The notes: generated by a model from the letters alone, not told the origin. DNA of 64,000 nt from Pempheris klunzingeri (GCF_042242105.1 NC_092023.1:16597433-16661432), one strand, 5' to 3'; counted from the stretch's first letter, positions 22,506 through 34,231 are shown. Numbers and translations: made by a program.

Positions 22506-22775
22506 ATAGTAAACCAGTTTCACATGATTGAAAAAGCAGGAAATTCTCTCTTCCTACCAATTTTCAAGATAACTGTCAGATTCAAACAACGATTGACCTT
22601 CACTGTCTAGTTCAGGTCACAATCATAGCAGCTCTACAAAGTCACCCTGATACTCCCTTTCAGTGCTTTATCCGCCAGATTGAAATGCAATTCACTTTGA
22701 CACCATCCTCATTTCCTCCCACAAAAAAGTACATATGAAATTAATCACCCTAGTCCATGAAAACAAACAGAAAGA

Positions 22776-22847
22776 GGGCTCGTCCGCGATTTGAACGCGG
22801 GACCTCTCGCACCCTAAGCGAGAATCATACCCCTAGACCAACGAGCC
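22776..22847 (-). tRNA. trnap-agg: tRNA-Pro(AGG), block 7 type C, first copy
   Basis: Anticodon complement 22813-22815. Left flank reads AACAGAAAGAG, a marker shared with the C unit at 26584. Confidence 0.95.
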
Positions 22848-23117
22848 ATAGTAAACCAGTTTCACATGATTGAAAAAGCAGGAAATTCTCTCTTCCTACC
22901 AATTTTCAAGATAACTGTCAGATTCAAACAACGATTGACCTTCACTGTCTAGTTCAGGTCACAATCATAGCAGCTCTACAAAGTCACCCTGATACTCCCT
23001 TTCAGTGCTTTATCCGCCAGATTGAAATGCAATTCACTTTGACACCATCCTCATTTCCTCCCACAAAAAAGTACATGTGAAATTAATCACCCTAGTCCAT
23101 GAAAACAAACACAAAGA

Positions 23118-23189
23118 GGGCTCGTCCGCGATTTGAACGCGGGACCTCTCGCACCCTAAGCGAGAATCATACCCCTAGACCAACGAGCC
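23118..23189 (-). tRNA. trnap-agg: tRNA-Pro(AGG), block 7 type C, second copy
   Basis: Anticodon complement 23155-23157; the extra C of this HOR. Confidence 0.95.
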
Positions 23190-23459
23190 ATAGTAAACCA
23201 GTTTCACATGATTGAAAAAGCAGGAAATTCTCTCTTCCTACCAATTTTCAAGATAACTGTCAGATTCAAACAACGATTGACCTTCACTGTCTAGTTCAGG
23301 TCACAATCATAGCAGCTCTACAAAGTCACCCTGATACTCCCTTTCAGTGCTTTATCCGCCAGATTGAAATGCAATTCACTTTGACACCATCCTCATTTCC
23401 TCCCACAAAAAAGTACATGTGAAATTAATCACCCTAGTCCATGAAAACAAACACAAAGA

Positions 23460-23520
23460 GGGCTCGTCCGCGAGACCTCTCGCACCCTAAGCGAGAATCA
23501 TACCCCTAGACCAACGAGCC
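23460..23520 (-). pseudogene. tRNA-Pro(AGG) pseudogene, block 7 type D, T arm deleted
   Basis: Third carrier of the 11-base T-arm deletion. Confidence 0.92.
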
Positions 23521-23806
23521 ACAGAGAGCCCACTTCACATGATTGGAGAAGCAGGAAGTTTTCCCTTGCTACCATTTTTCAAGCTTCAATTTTAACAGTC
23601 AATCATCGATTGACATCCACTATCCAGGTCTTTCACAGTGGTAGCCATTCTTCAAACTCACTAAGATACTCTCTCTCAGCACTGTATCCGGTGTCCGCCA
23701 GCTTGAACTGCAAATCATTTACAAACCATGATCATATCCAAAATGTTCAGAAAGATTAAGTAGGTGTGAAAAGCATGACATTATTCTGATACCCCAGTTG
23801 CAGCTA

Positions 23807-23877
23807 AGGCTCATCCGCGATCCCAACTCTGGACTTTCGCACCCAAAGCGAGAATCATACCCCTAGACCAACGAGCC
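23807..23877 (-). pseudogene. tRNA-Pro(TGG) pseudogene, block 7 type E
   Basis: Anticodon complement 23843-23845; typical E damage. Confidence 0.9.
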
Positions 23878-24149
23878 GTGGAAAGACAGCTTCACATGAT
23901 TGGAAAAGCAAGAAATTTGCCCTTGCTACCAATTTTCAAGCTTCAACTGTCAAATTCAAACATCGATTAACCTTCACTGTCTAGGTCAGCTCACAGTCAT
24001 AGCAAATCTACAAAGTCACCCTGATATTCTCTTTCAGTGCTTTATCCGCCAGTTTGAAATGCAAATCATTTAAACACCATGATCATTTCCTCCAAAAAAA
24101 AAGTACATGTGAAATTAATCACCCTAGTCAATGAAAACAAACACAAAGA

Positions 24150-24221
24150 GGGCTCGTCCGCGATTTGAACGCGGGACCTCTCGCACCCTAAGCGAGAATC
24201 ATACCCCTAGACCAACGAGCC
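24150..24221 (-). tRNA. trnap-agg: tRNA-Pro(AGG), block 7 type F
   Basis: Anticodon complement 24187-24189; matches type F. Confidence 0.95.
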
Positions 24222-24500
24222 ACAGAAACGCAACTTCACGTGATTGGAGAAGCAAGAAAATTTCCCTTGCTACCATTTTTCAAGCTCCAATTTTTACAAT
24301 CAATCATGGATTGACCTCCACTTTCCAGGTCTTTCACAGTGGTAGCCATTCTTAAAACTCACCAAGATACTCTCTTTCATTGCTCTATCCGCCAGCTTGA
24401 ACTGCAAATCATTTAAACACCACGATCATATCCAAAATGTTCAGAAAGATTTAGTAGGTGTGAAGAGCGTCACATTAATCAGTTACCCGACTTACATGTA

Positions 24501-24572
24501 GGGCTCGTCCCCGATTCGAACGCTGGACCTCTCGCACCCAAAGCGAGAATCATACCCCTAGACCAACGAGCC
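24501..24572 (-). tRNA. trnap-ugg: tRNA-Pro(TGG), block 8 type A, damaged T stem
   Basis: Anticodon complement 24538-24540. Carries both T-stem changes of 19994, so it descends from that copy; possible pseudogene. Confidence 0.75.
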
Positions 24573-24852
24573 GTGCAAAGACAGCTTCACATGATTGGAA
24601 AAGCAAGAAATTTGCCCTTGCTACCAATTTTCAAGCTTCAACTGTCAAATTCAATCATCGATTGACCTTCACTGTCTAGGTCAGGTCACAGTCATAATAG
24701 CTCTACAAAGTCACCCTGATACTCTCTTTCAGTGTTTTATCAGCCATCTTGAACTGCAAATCATTTAAACACCATGATCATATCCAAAATGTTCAGAAAG
24801 ATTTAGTAGGTGTGAAAAGCATTACATTATTCTATTACCCCAGTTGCAACTA

Positions 24853-24924
24853 GGGCTCGTCCGCGATTCGAACGCGGGACCTCTCGCACCCGAAGCGAGA
24901 ATCATACCCCTAGACCAACGAGCC
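24853..24924 (-). tRNA. trnap-cgg: tRNA-Pro(CGG), block 8 type B
   Basis: Anticodon complement 24890-24892; matches type B. Confidence 0.95.
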
Positions 24925-25194
24925 ATAGTAAACCAGTTTCACATGATTGAAAAAGCAGGAAATTCTCTCTTCCTACCAATTTTCAAGATAACTGTCAGAT
25001 TCAAACAACGATTGACCTTCACTGTCTAGTTCAGGTCACAATCATAGCAGCTCTACAAAGTCACCCTGATACTCCCTTTCAGTGCTTTATCCGCCAGATT
25101 GAAATGCAATTCACTTTGACACCATCCTCATTTCCTCCCACAAAAAAGTACATATGAAATTAATCACCCTAGTCCATGAAAACAAACACAAAGA

Positions 25195-25266
25195 GGGCTC
25201 GTCCGCGATTTGAACGCGGGACCTCTCGCACCCAAAGCGAGAATCATACCCCTAGACCAACGAGCC
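25195..25266 (-). tRNA. trnap-ugg: tRNA-Pro(TGG), block 8 type C with C/E fused spacer
   Basis: Anticodon complement 25232-25234. The spacer on its right begins as type C and changes to type E at about 25320-25330. The D and E tRNA bodies of this HOR are therefore missing. Confidence 0.95.
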
Positions 25267-25538
25267 ATAGTAAACCAGTTTCACATGATTGAAAAAGCAG
25301 GAAATTCTCTCTTCCTACCAATTTTCAAGCTTCAACTGTCAAATTCAAACATCGATTAACCTTCACTGTCTAGGTCAGCTCACAGTCATAGCAAATCTAC
25401 AAAGTCACCCTGATATTCTCTTTCAGTGCTTTATCCGCCAGTTTGAAATGCAAATCATTTAAACACCATGATCATTTCCTCCAAAAAAAAAGTACATGTG
25501 AAATTAATCACCCTAGTCAATGAAAACAAACACAAAGA

Positions 25539-25610
25539 GGGCTCGTCCGCGATTTGAACGCGGGACCTCTCGCACCCTAAGCGAGAATCATACCCCTAGA
25601 CCAACGAGCC
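25539..25610 (-). tRNA. trnap-agg: tRNA-Pro(AGG), block 8 type F
   Basis: Anticodon complement 25576-25578; matches type F. Confidence 0.95.
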
Positions 25611-25889
25611 ACAGAAACGCAACTTCACGTGATTGGAGAAGCAAGAAAATTTCCCTTGCTACCATTTTTCAAGCTCCAATTTTTACAATCAATCATGGAT
25701 TGACCTCCACTTTCCAGGTCTTTCACAGTGGTAGCCATTCTTAAAACTCACCAAGATACTCTCTTTCATTGCTCTATCCGCCAGCTTGAACTGCAAATCA
25801 TTTAAACACCACGATCATATCCAAAATGTTCAGAAAGATTTAGTAGGTGTGAAGAGCGTCACATTAATCAGTTACCCGACTTACATCTA

Positions 25890-25961
25890 GGGCTCGTCCG
25901 CGATTCGAACGCGGGACCTCTCGCACCCAAAGCGAGAATCATACCCCTAGACCAACGAGCC
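25890..25961 (-). tRNA. trnap-ugg: tRNA-Pro(TGG), block 9 type A
   Basis: Anticodon complement 25927-25929; matches type A. Confidence 0.95.
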
Positions 25962-26241
25962 GTGCAAAGACAGCTTCACATGATTGGAAAAGCAAGAAAT
26001 TTGCCCTTGCTACCAATTTTCAAGCTTCAACTGTCAAATTCAATCATCGATTGACCTTCACTGTCTAGGTCAGGTCACAGTCATAATAGCTCTACAAAGT
26101 CACCCTGATACTCTCTTTCAGTGTTTTATCAGCCATCTTGAACTGCAAATCATTTAAACACCATGATCATATCCAAAATGTTCAGAAAGATTTAGTAGGT
26201 GTGAAAAGCATTACATTATTCTATTACCCCAGTTGCAACTA

Positions 26242-26313
26242 GGGCTCGTCCGCGATTCGAACGCGGGACCTCTCGCACCCGAAGCGAGAATCATACCCCT
26301 AGACCAACGAGCC
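26242..26313 (-). tRNA. trnap-cgg: tRNA-Pro(CGG), block 9 type B
   Basis: Anticodon complement 26279-26281; matches type B. Confidence 0.95.
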
Positions 26314-26583
26314 ATAGTAAACCAGTTTCACATGATTGAAAAAGCAGGAAATTCTCTCTTCCTACCAATTTTCAAGATAACTGTCAGATTCAAACAACGA
26401 TTGACCTTCACTGTCTAGTTCAGGTCACAATCATAGCAGCTCTACAAAGTCACCCTGATACTCCCTTTCAGTGCTTTATCCGCCAGATTGAAATGCAATT
26501 CACTTTGACACCATCCTCATTTCCTCCCACAAAAAAGTACATATGAAATTAATCACCCTAGTCCATGAAAACAAACAGAAAGA

Positions 26584-26655
26584 GGGCTCGTCCGCGATTT
26601 GAACGCGGGACCTCTCGCACCCTAAGCGAGAATCATACCCCTAGACCAACGAGCC
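26584..26655 (-). tRNA. trnap-agg: tRNA-Pro(AGG), block 9 type C
   Basis: Anticodon complement 26621-26623; AACAGAAAGAG flank as at 22776. Confidence 0.95.
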
Positions 26656-26925
26656 ATAGTAAACCAGTTTCACATGATTGAAAAAGCAGGAAATTCTCTC
26701 TTCCTACCAATTTTCAAGATAACTGTCAGATTCAAACAACGATTGACCTTCACTGTCTAGTTCAGGTCACAATCATAGCAGCTCTACAAAGTCACCCTGA
26801 TACTCCCTTTCAGTGCTTTATCCGCCAGATTGAAATGCAATTCACTTTGACACCATCCTCATTTCCTCCCACAAAAAAGTACATGTGAAATTAATCACCC
26901 TAGTCCATGAAAACAAACACAAAGA

Positions 26926-26997
26926 GGGCTCGTCCGCGATTTGAACGCGGGACCTCTCGCACCCTAAGCGAGAATCATACCCCTAGACCAACGAGCC
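26926..26997 (-). tRNA. trnap-agg: tRNA-Pro(AGG), block 9 type D
   Basis: Anticodon complement 26963-26965. The right flank starts ACCGAGAG rather than ACAGAGAG, a marker shared with 29014 and 31444. Confidence 0.95.
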
Positions 26998-27283
26998 ACC
27001 GAGAGCCCACTTCACATGATTGGAGAAGCAGGAAGTTTTCCCTTGCTACCATTTTTCAAGCTTCAATTTTAACAGTCAATCATCGATTGACATCCACTAT
27101 CCAGGTCTTTCACAGTGGTAGCCATTCTTCAAACTCACTAAGATACTCTCTCTCAGCACTGTATCCGGTGTCCGCCAGCTTGAACTGCAAATCATTTACA
27201 AACCATGATCATATCCAAAATGTTCAGAAAGATTAAGTAGGTGTGAAAAGCATGACATTATTCTGATACCCCAGTTGCAGCTA

Positions 27284-27354
27284 AGGCTCATCCGCGATCC
27301 CAACTCTGGACTTTCGCACCCAAAGCGAGAATCATACCCCTAGACCAACGAGCC
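27284..27354 (-). pseudogene. tRNA-Pro(TGG) pseudogene, block 9 type E
   Basis: Anticodon complement 27320-27322; typical E damage. Confidence 0.9.
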
Positions 27355-27626
27355 GTGGAAAGACAGCTTCACATGATTGGAAAAGCAAGAAATTTGCCCT
27401 TGCTACCAATTTTCAAGCTTCAACTGTCAAATTCAAACATCGATTAACCTTCACTGTCTAGGTCAGCTCACAGTCATAGCAAATCTACAAAGTCACCCTG
27501 ATATTCTCTTTCAGTGCTTTATCCGCCAGTTTGAAATGCAAATCATTTAAACACCATGATCATTTCCTCCAAAAAAAAAGTACATGTGAAATTAATCACC
27601 CTAGTCAATGAAAACAAACACAAAGA

Positions 27627-27698
27627 GGGCTCGTCCGCGATTTGAACGCGGGACCTCTCGCACCCTAAGCGAGAATCATACCCCTAGACCAACGAGCC
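27627..27698 (-). tRNA. trnap-agg: tRNA-Pro(AGG), block 9 type F
   Basis: Anticodon complement 27664-27666; matches type F. Confidence 0.95.
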
Positions 27699-27977
27699 AC
27701 AGAAACGCAACTTCACGTGATTGGAGAAGCAAGAAAATTTCCCTTGCTACCATTTTTCAAGCTCCAATTTTTACAATCAATCATGGATTGACCTCCACTT
27801 TCCAGGTCTTTCACAGTGGTAGCCATTCTTAAAACTCACCAAGATACTCTCTTTCATTGCTCTATCCGCCAGCTTGAACTGCAAATCATTTAAACACCAC
27901 GATCATATCCAAAATGTTCAGAAAGATTTAGTAGGTGTGAAGAGCGTCACATTAATCAGTTACCCGACTTACATCTA

Positions 27978-28049
27978 GGGCTCGTCCGCGATTCGAACGC
28001 GGGACCTCTCGCACCCAAAGCGAGAATCATACCCCTAGACCAACGAGCC
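27978..28049 (-). tRNA. trnap-ugg: tRNA-Pro(TGG), block 10 type A
   Basis: Anticodon complement 28015-28017; matches type A. Confidence 0.95.
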
Positions 28050-28329
28050 GTGCAAAGACAGCTTCACATGATTGGAAAAGCAAGAAATTTGCCCTTGCTA
28101 CCAATTTTCAAGCTTCAACTGTCAAATTCAATCATCGATTGACCTTCACTGTCTAGGTCAGGTCACAGTCATAATAGCTCTACAAAGTCACCCTGATACT
28201 CTCTTTCAGTGTTTTATCAGCCATCTTGAACTGCAAATCATTTAAACACCATGATCATATCCAAAATGTTCAGAAAGATTTAGTAGGTGTGAAAAGCATT
28301 ACATTATTCTATTACCCCAGTTGCAACTA

Positions 28330-28401
28330 GGGCTCGTCCGCGATTCGAACGCGGGACCTCTCGCACCCGAAGCGAGAATCATACCCCTAGACCAACGAGC
28401 C
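28330..28401 (-). tRNA. trnap-cgg: tRNA-Pro(CGG), block 10 type B
   Basis: Anticodon complement 28367-28369; matches type B. Confidence 0.95.
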
Positions 28402-28671
28402 ATAGTAAACCAGTTTCACATGATTGAAAAAGCAGGAAATTCTCTCTTCCTACCAATTTTCAAGATAACTGTCAGATTCAAACAACGATTGACCTTCACT
28501 GTCTAGTTCAGGTCACAATCATAGCAGCTCTACAAAGTCACCCTGATACTCCCTTTCAGTGCTTTATCCGCCAGATTGAAATGCAATTCACTTTGACACC
28601 ATCCTCATTTCCTCCCACAAAAAAGTACATATGAAATTAATCACCCTAGTCCATGAAAACAAACACAAAGA

Positions 28672-28743
28672 GGGCTCGTCCGCGATTTGAACGCGGGACC
28701 TCTCGCACCCTAAGCGAGAATCATACCCCTAGACCAACGAGCC
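28672..28743 (-). tRNA. trnap-agg: tRNA-Pro(AGG), block 10 type C
   Basis: Anticodon complement 28709-28711; AGG form. Confidence 0.95.
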
Positions 28744-29013
28744 ATAGTAAACCAGTTTCACATGATTGAAAAAGCAGGAAATTCTCTCTTCCTACCAATT
28801 TTCAAGATAACTGTCAGATTCAAACAACGATTGACCTTCACTGTCTAGTTCAGGTCACAATCATAGCAGCTCTACAAAGTCACCCTGATACTCCCTTTCA
28901 GTGCTTTATCCGCCAGATTGAAATGCAATTCACTTTGACACCATCCTCATTTCCTCCCACAAAAAAGTACATGTGAAATTAATCACCCTAGTCCATGAAA
29001 ACAAACACAAAGA

Positions 29014-29085
29014 GGGCTCGTCCGCGATTTGAACGCGGGACCTCTCGCACCCTAAGCGAGAATCATACCCCTAGACCAACGAGCC
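29014..29085 (-). tRNA. trnap-agg: tRNA-Pro(AGG), block 10 type D
   Basis: Anticodon complement 29051-29053; ACCGAGAG flank. Confidence 0.95.
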
Positions 29086-29371
29086 ACCGAGAGCCCACTT
29101 CACATGATTGGAGAAGCAGGAAGTTTTCCCTTGCTACCATTTTTCAAGCTTCAATTTTAACAGTCAATCATCGATTGACATCCACTATCCAGGTCTTTCA
29201 CAGTGGTAGCCATTCTTCAAACTCACTAAGATACTCTCTCTCAGCACTGTATCCGGTGTCCGCCAGCTTGAACTGCAAATCATTTACAAACCATGATCAT
29301 ATCCAAAATGTTCAGAAAGATTAAGTAGGTGTGAAAAGCATGACATTATTCTGATACCCCAGTTGCAGCTA

Positions 29372-29442
29372 AGGCTCATCCGCGATCCCAACTCTGGACT
29401 TTCGCACCCAAAGCGAGAATCATACCCCTAGACCAACGAGCC
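29372..29442 (-). pseudogene. tRNA-Pro(TGG) pseudogene, block 10 type E
   Basis: Anticodon complement 29408-29410; typical E damage. Confidence 0.9.
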
Positions 29443-29714
29443 GTGGAAAGACAGCTTCACATGATTGGAAAAGCAAGAAATTTGCCCTTGCTACCAATTT
29501 TCAAGCTTCAACTGTCAAATTCAAACATCGATTAACCTTCACTGTCTAGGTCAGCTCACAGTCATAGCAAATCTACAAAGTCACCCTGATATTCTCTTTC
29601 AGTGCTTTATCCGCCAGTTTGAAATGCAAATCATTTAAACACCATGATCATTTCCTCCAAAAAAAAAGTACATGTGAAATTAATCACCCTAGTCAATGAA
29701 AACAAACACAAAGA

Positions 29715-29786
29715 GGGCTCGTCCGCGATTTGAACGCGGGACCTCTCGCACCCTAAGCGAGAATCATACCCCTAGACCAACGAGCC
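29715..29786 (-). tRNA. trnap-agg: tRNA-Pro(AGG), block 10 type F
   Basis: Anticodon complement 29752-29754; matches type F. Confidence 0.95.
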
Positions 29787-30065
29787 ACAGAAACGCAACT
29801 TCACGTGATTGGAGAAGCAAGAAAATTTCCCTTGCTACCATTTTTCAAGCTCCAATTTTTACAATCAATCATGGATTGACCTCCACTTTCCAGGTCTTTC
29901 ACAGTGGTAGCCATTCTTAAAACTCACCAAGATACTCTCTTTCATTGCTCTATCCGCCAGCTTGAACTGCAAATCATTTAAACACCACGATCATATCCAA
30001 AATGTTCAGAAAGATTTAGTAGGTGTGAAGAGCGTCACATTAATCAGTTACCCGACTTACATCTA

Positions 30066-30137
30066 GGGCTCGTCCGCGATTCGAACGCGGGACCTCTCGC
30101 ACCCAAAGCGAGAATCATACCCCTAGACCAACGAGCC
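30066..30137 (-). tRNA. trnap-ugg: tRNA-Pro(TGG), block 11 type A
   Basis: Anticodon complement 30103-30105; matches type A. Confidence 0.95.
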
Positions 30138-30417
30138 GTGCAAAGACAGCTTCACATGATTGGAAAAGCAAGAAATTTGCCCTTGCTACCAATTTTCAAG
30201 CTTCAACTGTCAAATTCAATCATCGATTGACCTTCACTGTCTAGGTCAGGTCACAGTCATAATAGCTCTACAAAGTCACCCTGATACTCTCTTTCAGTGT
30301 TTTATCAGCCATCTTGAACTGCAAATCATTTAAACACCATGATCATATCCAAAATGTTCAGAAAGATTTAGTAGGTGTGAAAAGCATTACATTATTCTAT
30401 TACCCCAGTTGCAACTA

Positions 30418-30489
30418 GGGCTCGTCCGCGATTCGAACGCGGGACCTCTCGCACCCGAAGCGAGAATCATACCTGTAGACCAACGAGCC
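30418..30489 (-). tRNA. trnap-cgg: tRNA-Pro(CGG), block 11 type B, altered A box
   Basis: Anticodon complement 30455-30457. The D loop reads ACAGGTA instead of AGGGGTA, changing G15 and its neighbour inside the A box. This is the only B unit in which I noticed such a change. Confidence 0.85.
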
Positions 30490-30759
30490 ATAGTAAACCA
30501 GTTTCACATGATTGAAAAAGCAGGAAATTCTCTCTTCCTACCAATTTTCAAGATAACTGTCAGATTCAAACAACGATTGACCTTCACTGTCTAGTTCAGG
30601 TCACAATCATAGCAGCTCTACAAAGTCACCCTGATACTCCCTTTCAGTGCTTTATCCGCCAGATTGAAATGCAATTCACTTTGACACCATCCTCATTTCC
30701 TCCCACAAAAAAGTACATATGAAATTAATCACCCTAGTCCATGAAAACAAACACAAAGA

Positions 30760-30831
30760 GGGCTCGTCCGCGATTTGAACGCGGGACCTCTCGCACCCAA
30801 AGCGAGAATCATACCCCTAGACCAACGAGCC
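30760..30831 (-). tRNA. trnap-ugg: tRNA-Pro(TGG), block 11 type C, first copy
   Basis: Anticodon complement 30797-30799. The two adjacent C units of this HOR differ in anticodon. Confidence 0.95.
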
Positions 30832-31101
30832 ATAGTAAACCAGTTTCACATGATTGAAAAAGCAGGAAATTCTCTCTTCCTACCAATTTTCAAGATAACT
30901 GTCAGATTCAAACAACGATTGACCTTCACTGTCTAGTTCAGGTCACAATCATAGCAGCTCTACAAAGTCACCCTGATACTCCCTTTCAGTGCTTTATCCG
31001 CCAGATTGAAATGCAATTCACTTTGACACCATCCTCATTTCCTCCCACAAAAAAGTACATATGAAATTAATCACCCTAGTCCATGAAAACAAACACAAAG
31101 A

Positions 31102-31173
31102 GGGCTCGTCCGCGATTTGAACGCGGGACCTCTCGCACCCTAAGCGAGAATCATACCCCTAGACCAACGAGCC
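31102..31173 (-). tRNA. trnap-agg: tRNA-Pro(AGG), block 11 type C, second copy
   Basis: Anticodon complement 31139-31141; A34 next to a T34 sister. Confidence 0.95.
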
Positions 31174-31443
31174 ATAGTAAACCAGTTTCACATGATTGAA
31201 AAAGCAGGAAATTCTCTCTTCCTACCAATTTTCAAGATAACTGTCAGATTCAAACAACGATTGACCTTCACTGTCTAGTTCAGGTCACAATCATAGCAGC
31301 TCTACAAAGTCACCCTGATACTCCCTTTCAGTGCTTTATCCGCCAGATTGAAATGCAATTCACTTTGACACCATCCTCATTTCCTCCCACAAAAAAGTAC
31401 ATGTGAAATTAATCACCCTAGTCCATGAAAACAAACACAAAGA

Positions 31444-31515
31444 GGGCTCGTCCGCGATTTGAACGCGGGACCTCTCGCACCCTAAGCGAGAATCATACCC
31501 CTAGACCAACGAGCC
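31444..31515 (-). tRNA. trnap-agg: tRNA-Pro(AGG), block 11 type D
   Basis: Anticodon complement 31481-31483; ACCGAGAG flank. Confidence 0.95.
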
Positions 31516-31801
31516 ACCGAGAGCCCACTTCACATGATTGGAGAAGCAGGAAGTTTTCCCTTGCTACCATTTTTCAAGCTTCAATTTTAACAGTCAATCA
31601 TCGATTGACATCCACTATCCAGGTCTTTCACAGTGGTAGCCATTCTTCAAACTCACTAAGATACTCTCTCTCAGCACTGTATCCGGTGTCCGCCAGCTTG
31701 AACTGCAAATCATTTACAAACCATGATCATATCCAAAATGTTCAGAAAGATTAAGTAGGTGTGAAAAGCATGACATTATTCTGATACCCCAGTTGCAGCT
31801 A

Positions 31802-31872
31802 AGGCTCATCCGCGATCCCAACTCTGGACTTTCGCACCCAAAGCGAGAATCATACCCCTAGACCAACGAGCC
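31802..31872 (-). pseudogene. tRNA-Pro(TGG) pseudogene, block 11 type E
   Basis: Anticodon complement 31838-31840; typical E damage. Confidence 0.9.
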
Positions 31873-32144
31873 GTGGAAAGACAGCTTCACATGATTGGAA
31901 AAGCAAGAAATTTGCCCTTGCTACCAATTTTCAAGCTTCAACTGTCAAATTCAAACATCGATTAACCTTCACTGTCTAGGTCAGCTCACAGTCATAGCAA
32001 ATCTACAAAGTCACCCTGATATTCTCTTTCAGTGCTTTATCCGCCAGTTTGAAATGCAAATCATTTAAACACCATGATCATTTCCTCCAAAAAAAAAGTA
32101 CATGTGAAATTAATCACCCTAGTCAATGAAAACAAACACAAAGA

Positions 32145-32216
32145 GGGCTCGTCCGCGATTTGAACGCGGGACCTCTCGCACCCTAAGCGAGAATCATACC
32201 CCTAGACCAACGAGCC
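32145..32216 (-). tRNA. trnap-agg: tRNA-Pro(AGG), block 11 type F
   Basis: Anticodon complement 32182-32184; matches type F. Confidence 0.95.
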
Positions 32217-32495
32217 ACAGAAACGCAACTTCACGTGATTGGAGAAGCAAGAAAATTTCCCTTGCTACCATTTTTCAAGCTCCAATTTTTACAATCAATC
32301 ATGGATTGACCTCCACTTTCCAGGTCTTTCACAGTGGTAGCCATTCTTAAAACTCACCAAGATACTCTCTTTCATTGCTCTATCCGCCAGCTTGAACTGC
32401 AAATCATTTAAACACCACGATCATATCCAAAATGTTCAGAAAGATTTAGTAGGTGTGAAGAGCGTCACATTAATCAGTTACCCGACTTACATCTA

Positions 32496-32567
32496 GGGCT
32501 CGTCCGCGATTCGAACGCGGGACCTCTCGCACCCAAAGCGAGAATCATACCCCTAGACCAACGAGCC
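32496..32567 (-). tRNA. trnap-ugg: tRNA-Pro(TGG), block 12 type A
   Basis: Anticodon complement 32533-32535; matches type A. Confidence 0.95.
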
Positions 32568-32847
32568 GTGCAAAGACAGCTTCACATGATTGGAAAAGCA
32601 AGAAATTTGCCCTTGCTACCAATTTTCAAGCTTCAACTGTCAAATTCAATCATCGATTGACCTTCACTGTCTAGGTCAGGTCACAGTCATAATAGCTCTA
32701 CAAAGTCACCCTGATACTCTCTTTCAGTGTTTTATCAGCCATCTTGAACTGCAAATCATTTAAACACCATGATCATATCCAAAATGTTCAGAAAGATTTA
32801 GTAGGTGTGAAAAGCATTACATTATTCTATTACCCCAGTTGCAACTA

Positions 32848-32919
32848 GGGCTCGTCCGCGATTCGAACGCGGGACCTCTCGCACCCGAAGCGAGAATCAT
32901 ACCCCTAGACCAACGAGCC
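32848..32919 (-). tRNA. trnap-cgg: tRNA-Pro(CGG), block 12 type B
   Basis: Anticodon complement 32885-32887; matches type B. Confidence 0.95.
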
Positions 32920-33189
32920 ATAGTAAACCAGTTTCACATGATTGAAAAAGCAGGAAATTCTCTCTTCCTACCAATTTTCAAGATAACTGTCAGATTCAAA
33001 CAACGATTGACCTTCACTGTCTAGTTCAGGTCACAATCATAGCAGCTCTACAAAGTCACCCTGATACTCCCTTTCAGTGCTTTATCCGCCAGATTGAAAT
33101 GCAATTCACTTTGACACCATCCTCATTTCCTCCCACAAAAAAGTACATATGAAATTAATCACCCTAGTCCATGAAAACAAACACAAAGA

Positions 33190-33261
33190 GGGCTCGTCCG
33201 CGATTTGAACGCGGGACCTCTCGCACCCAAAGCGAGAATCATACCCCTAGACCAACGAGCC
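33190..33261 (-). tRNA. trnap-ugg: tRNA-Pro(TGG), block 12 type C, first copy
   Basis: Anticodon complement 33227-33229; TGG form. Confidence 0.95.
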
Positions 33262-33531
33262 ATAGTAAACCAGTTTCACATGATTGAAAAAGCAGGAAAT
33301 TCTCTCTTCCTACCAATTTTCAAGATAACTGTCAGATTCAAACAACGATTGACCTTCACTGTCTAGTTCAGGTCACAATCATAGCAGCTCTACAAAGTCA
33401 CCCTGATACTCCCTTTCAGTGCTTTATCCGCCAGATTGAAATGCAATTCACTTTGACACCATCCTCATTTCCTCCCACAAAAAAGTACATATGAAATTAA
33501 TCACCCTAGTCCATGAAAACAAACACAAAGA

Positions 33532-33603
33532 GGGCTCGTCCGCGATTTGAACGCGGGACCTCTCGCACCCAAAGCGAGAATCATACCCCTAGACCAACGA
33601 GCC
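33532..33603 (-). tRNA. trnap-ugg: tRNA-Pro(TGG), block 12 type C, second copy
   Basis: Anticodon complement 33569-33571; both C units of this HOR are TGG. Confidence 0.95.
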
Positions 33604-33873
33604 ATAGTAAACCAGTTTCACATGATTGAAAAAGCAGGAAATTCTCTCTTCCTACCAATTTTCAAGATAACTGTCAGATTCAAACAACGATTGACCTTCA
33701 CTGTCTAGTTCAGGTCACAATCATAGCAGCTCTACAAAGTCACCCTGATACTCCCTTTCAGTGCTTTATCCGCCAGATTGAAATGCAATTCACTTTGACA
33801 CCATCCTCATTTCCTCCCACAAAAAAGTACATGTGAAATTAATCACCCTAGTCCATGAAAACAAACACAAAGA

Positions 33874-33945
33874 GGGCTCGTCCGCGATTTGAACGCGGGA
33901 CCTCTCGCACCCTAAGCGAGAATCATACCCCTAGACCAACGAGCC
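33874..33945 (-). tRNA. trnap-agg: tRNA-Pro(AGG), block 12 type D
   Basis: Anticodon complement 33911-33913; back to the ACAGAGAG flank. Confidence 0.95.
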
Positions 33946-34231
33946 ACAGAGAGCCCACTTCACATGATTGGAGAAGCAGGAAGTTTTCCCTTGCTACCAT
34001 TTTTCAAGCTTCAATTTTAACAGTCAATCATCGATTGACATCCACTATCCAGGTCTTTCACAGTGGTAGCCATTCTTCAAACTCACTAAGATACTCTCTC
34101 TCAGCACTGTATCCGGTGTCCGCCAGCTTGAACTGCAAATCATTTACAAACCATGATCATATCCAAAATGTTCAGAAAGATTAAGTAGGTGTGAAAAGCA
34201 TGACATTATTCTGATACCCCAGTTGCAGCTA

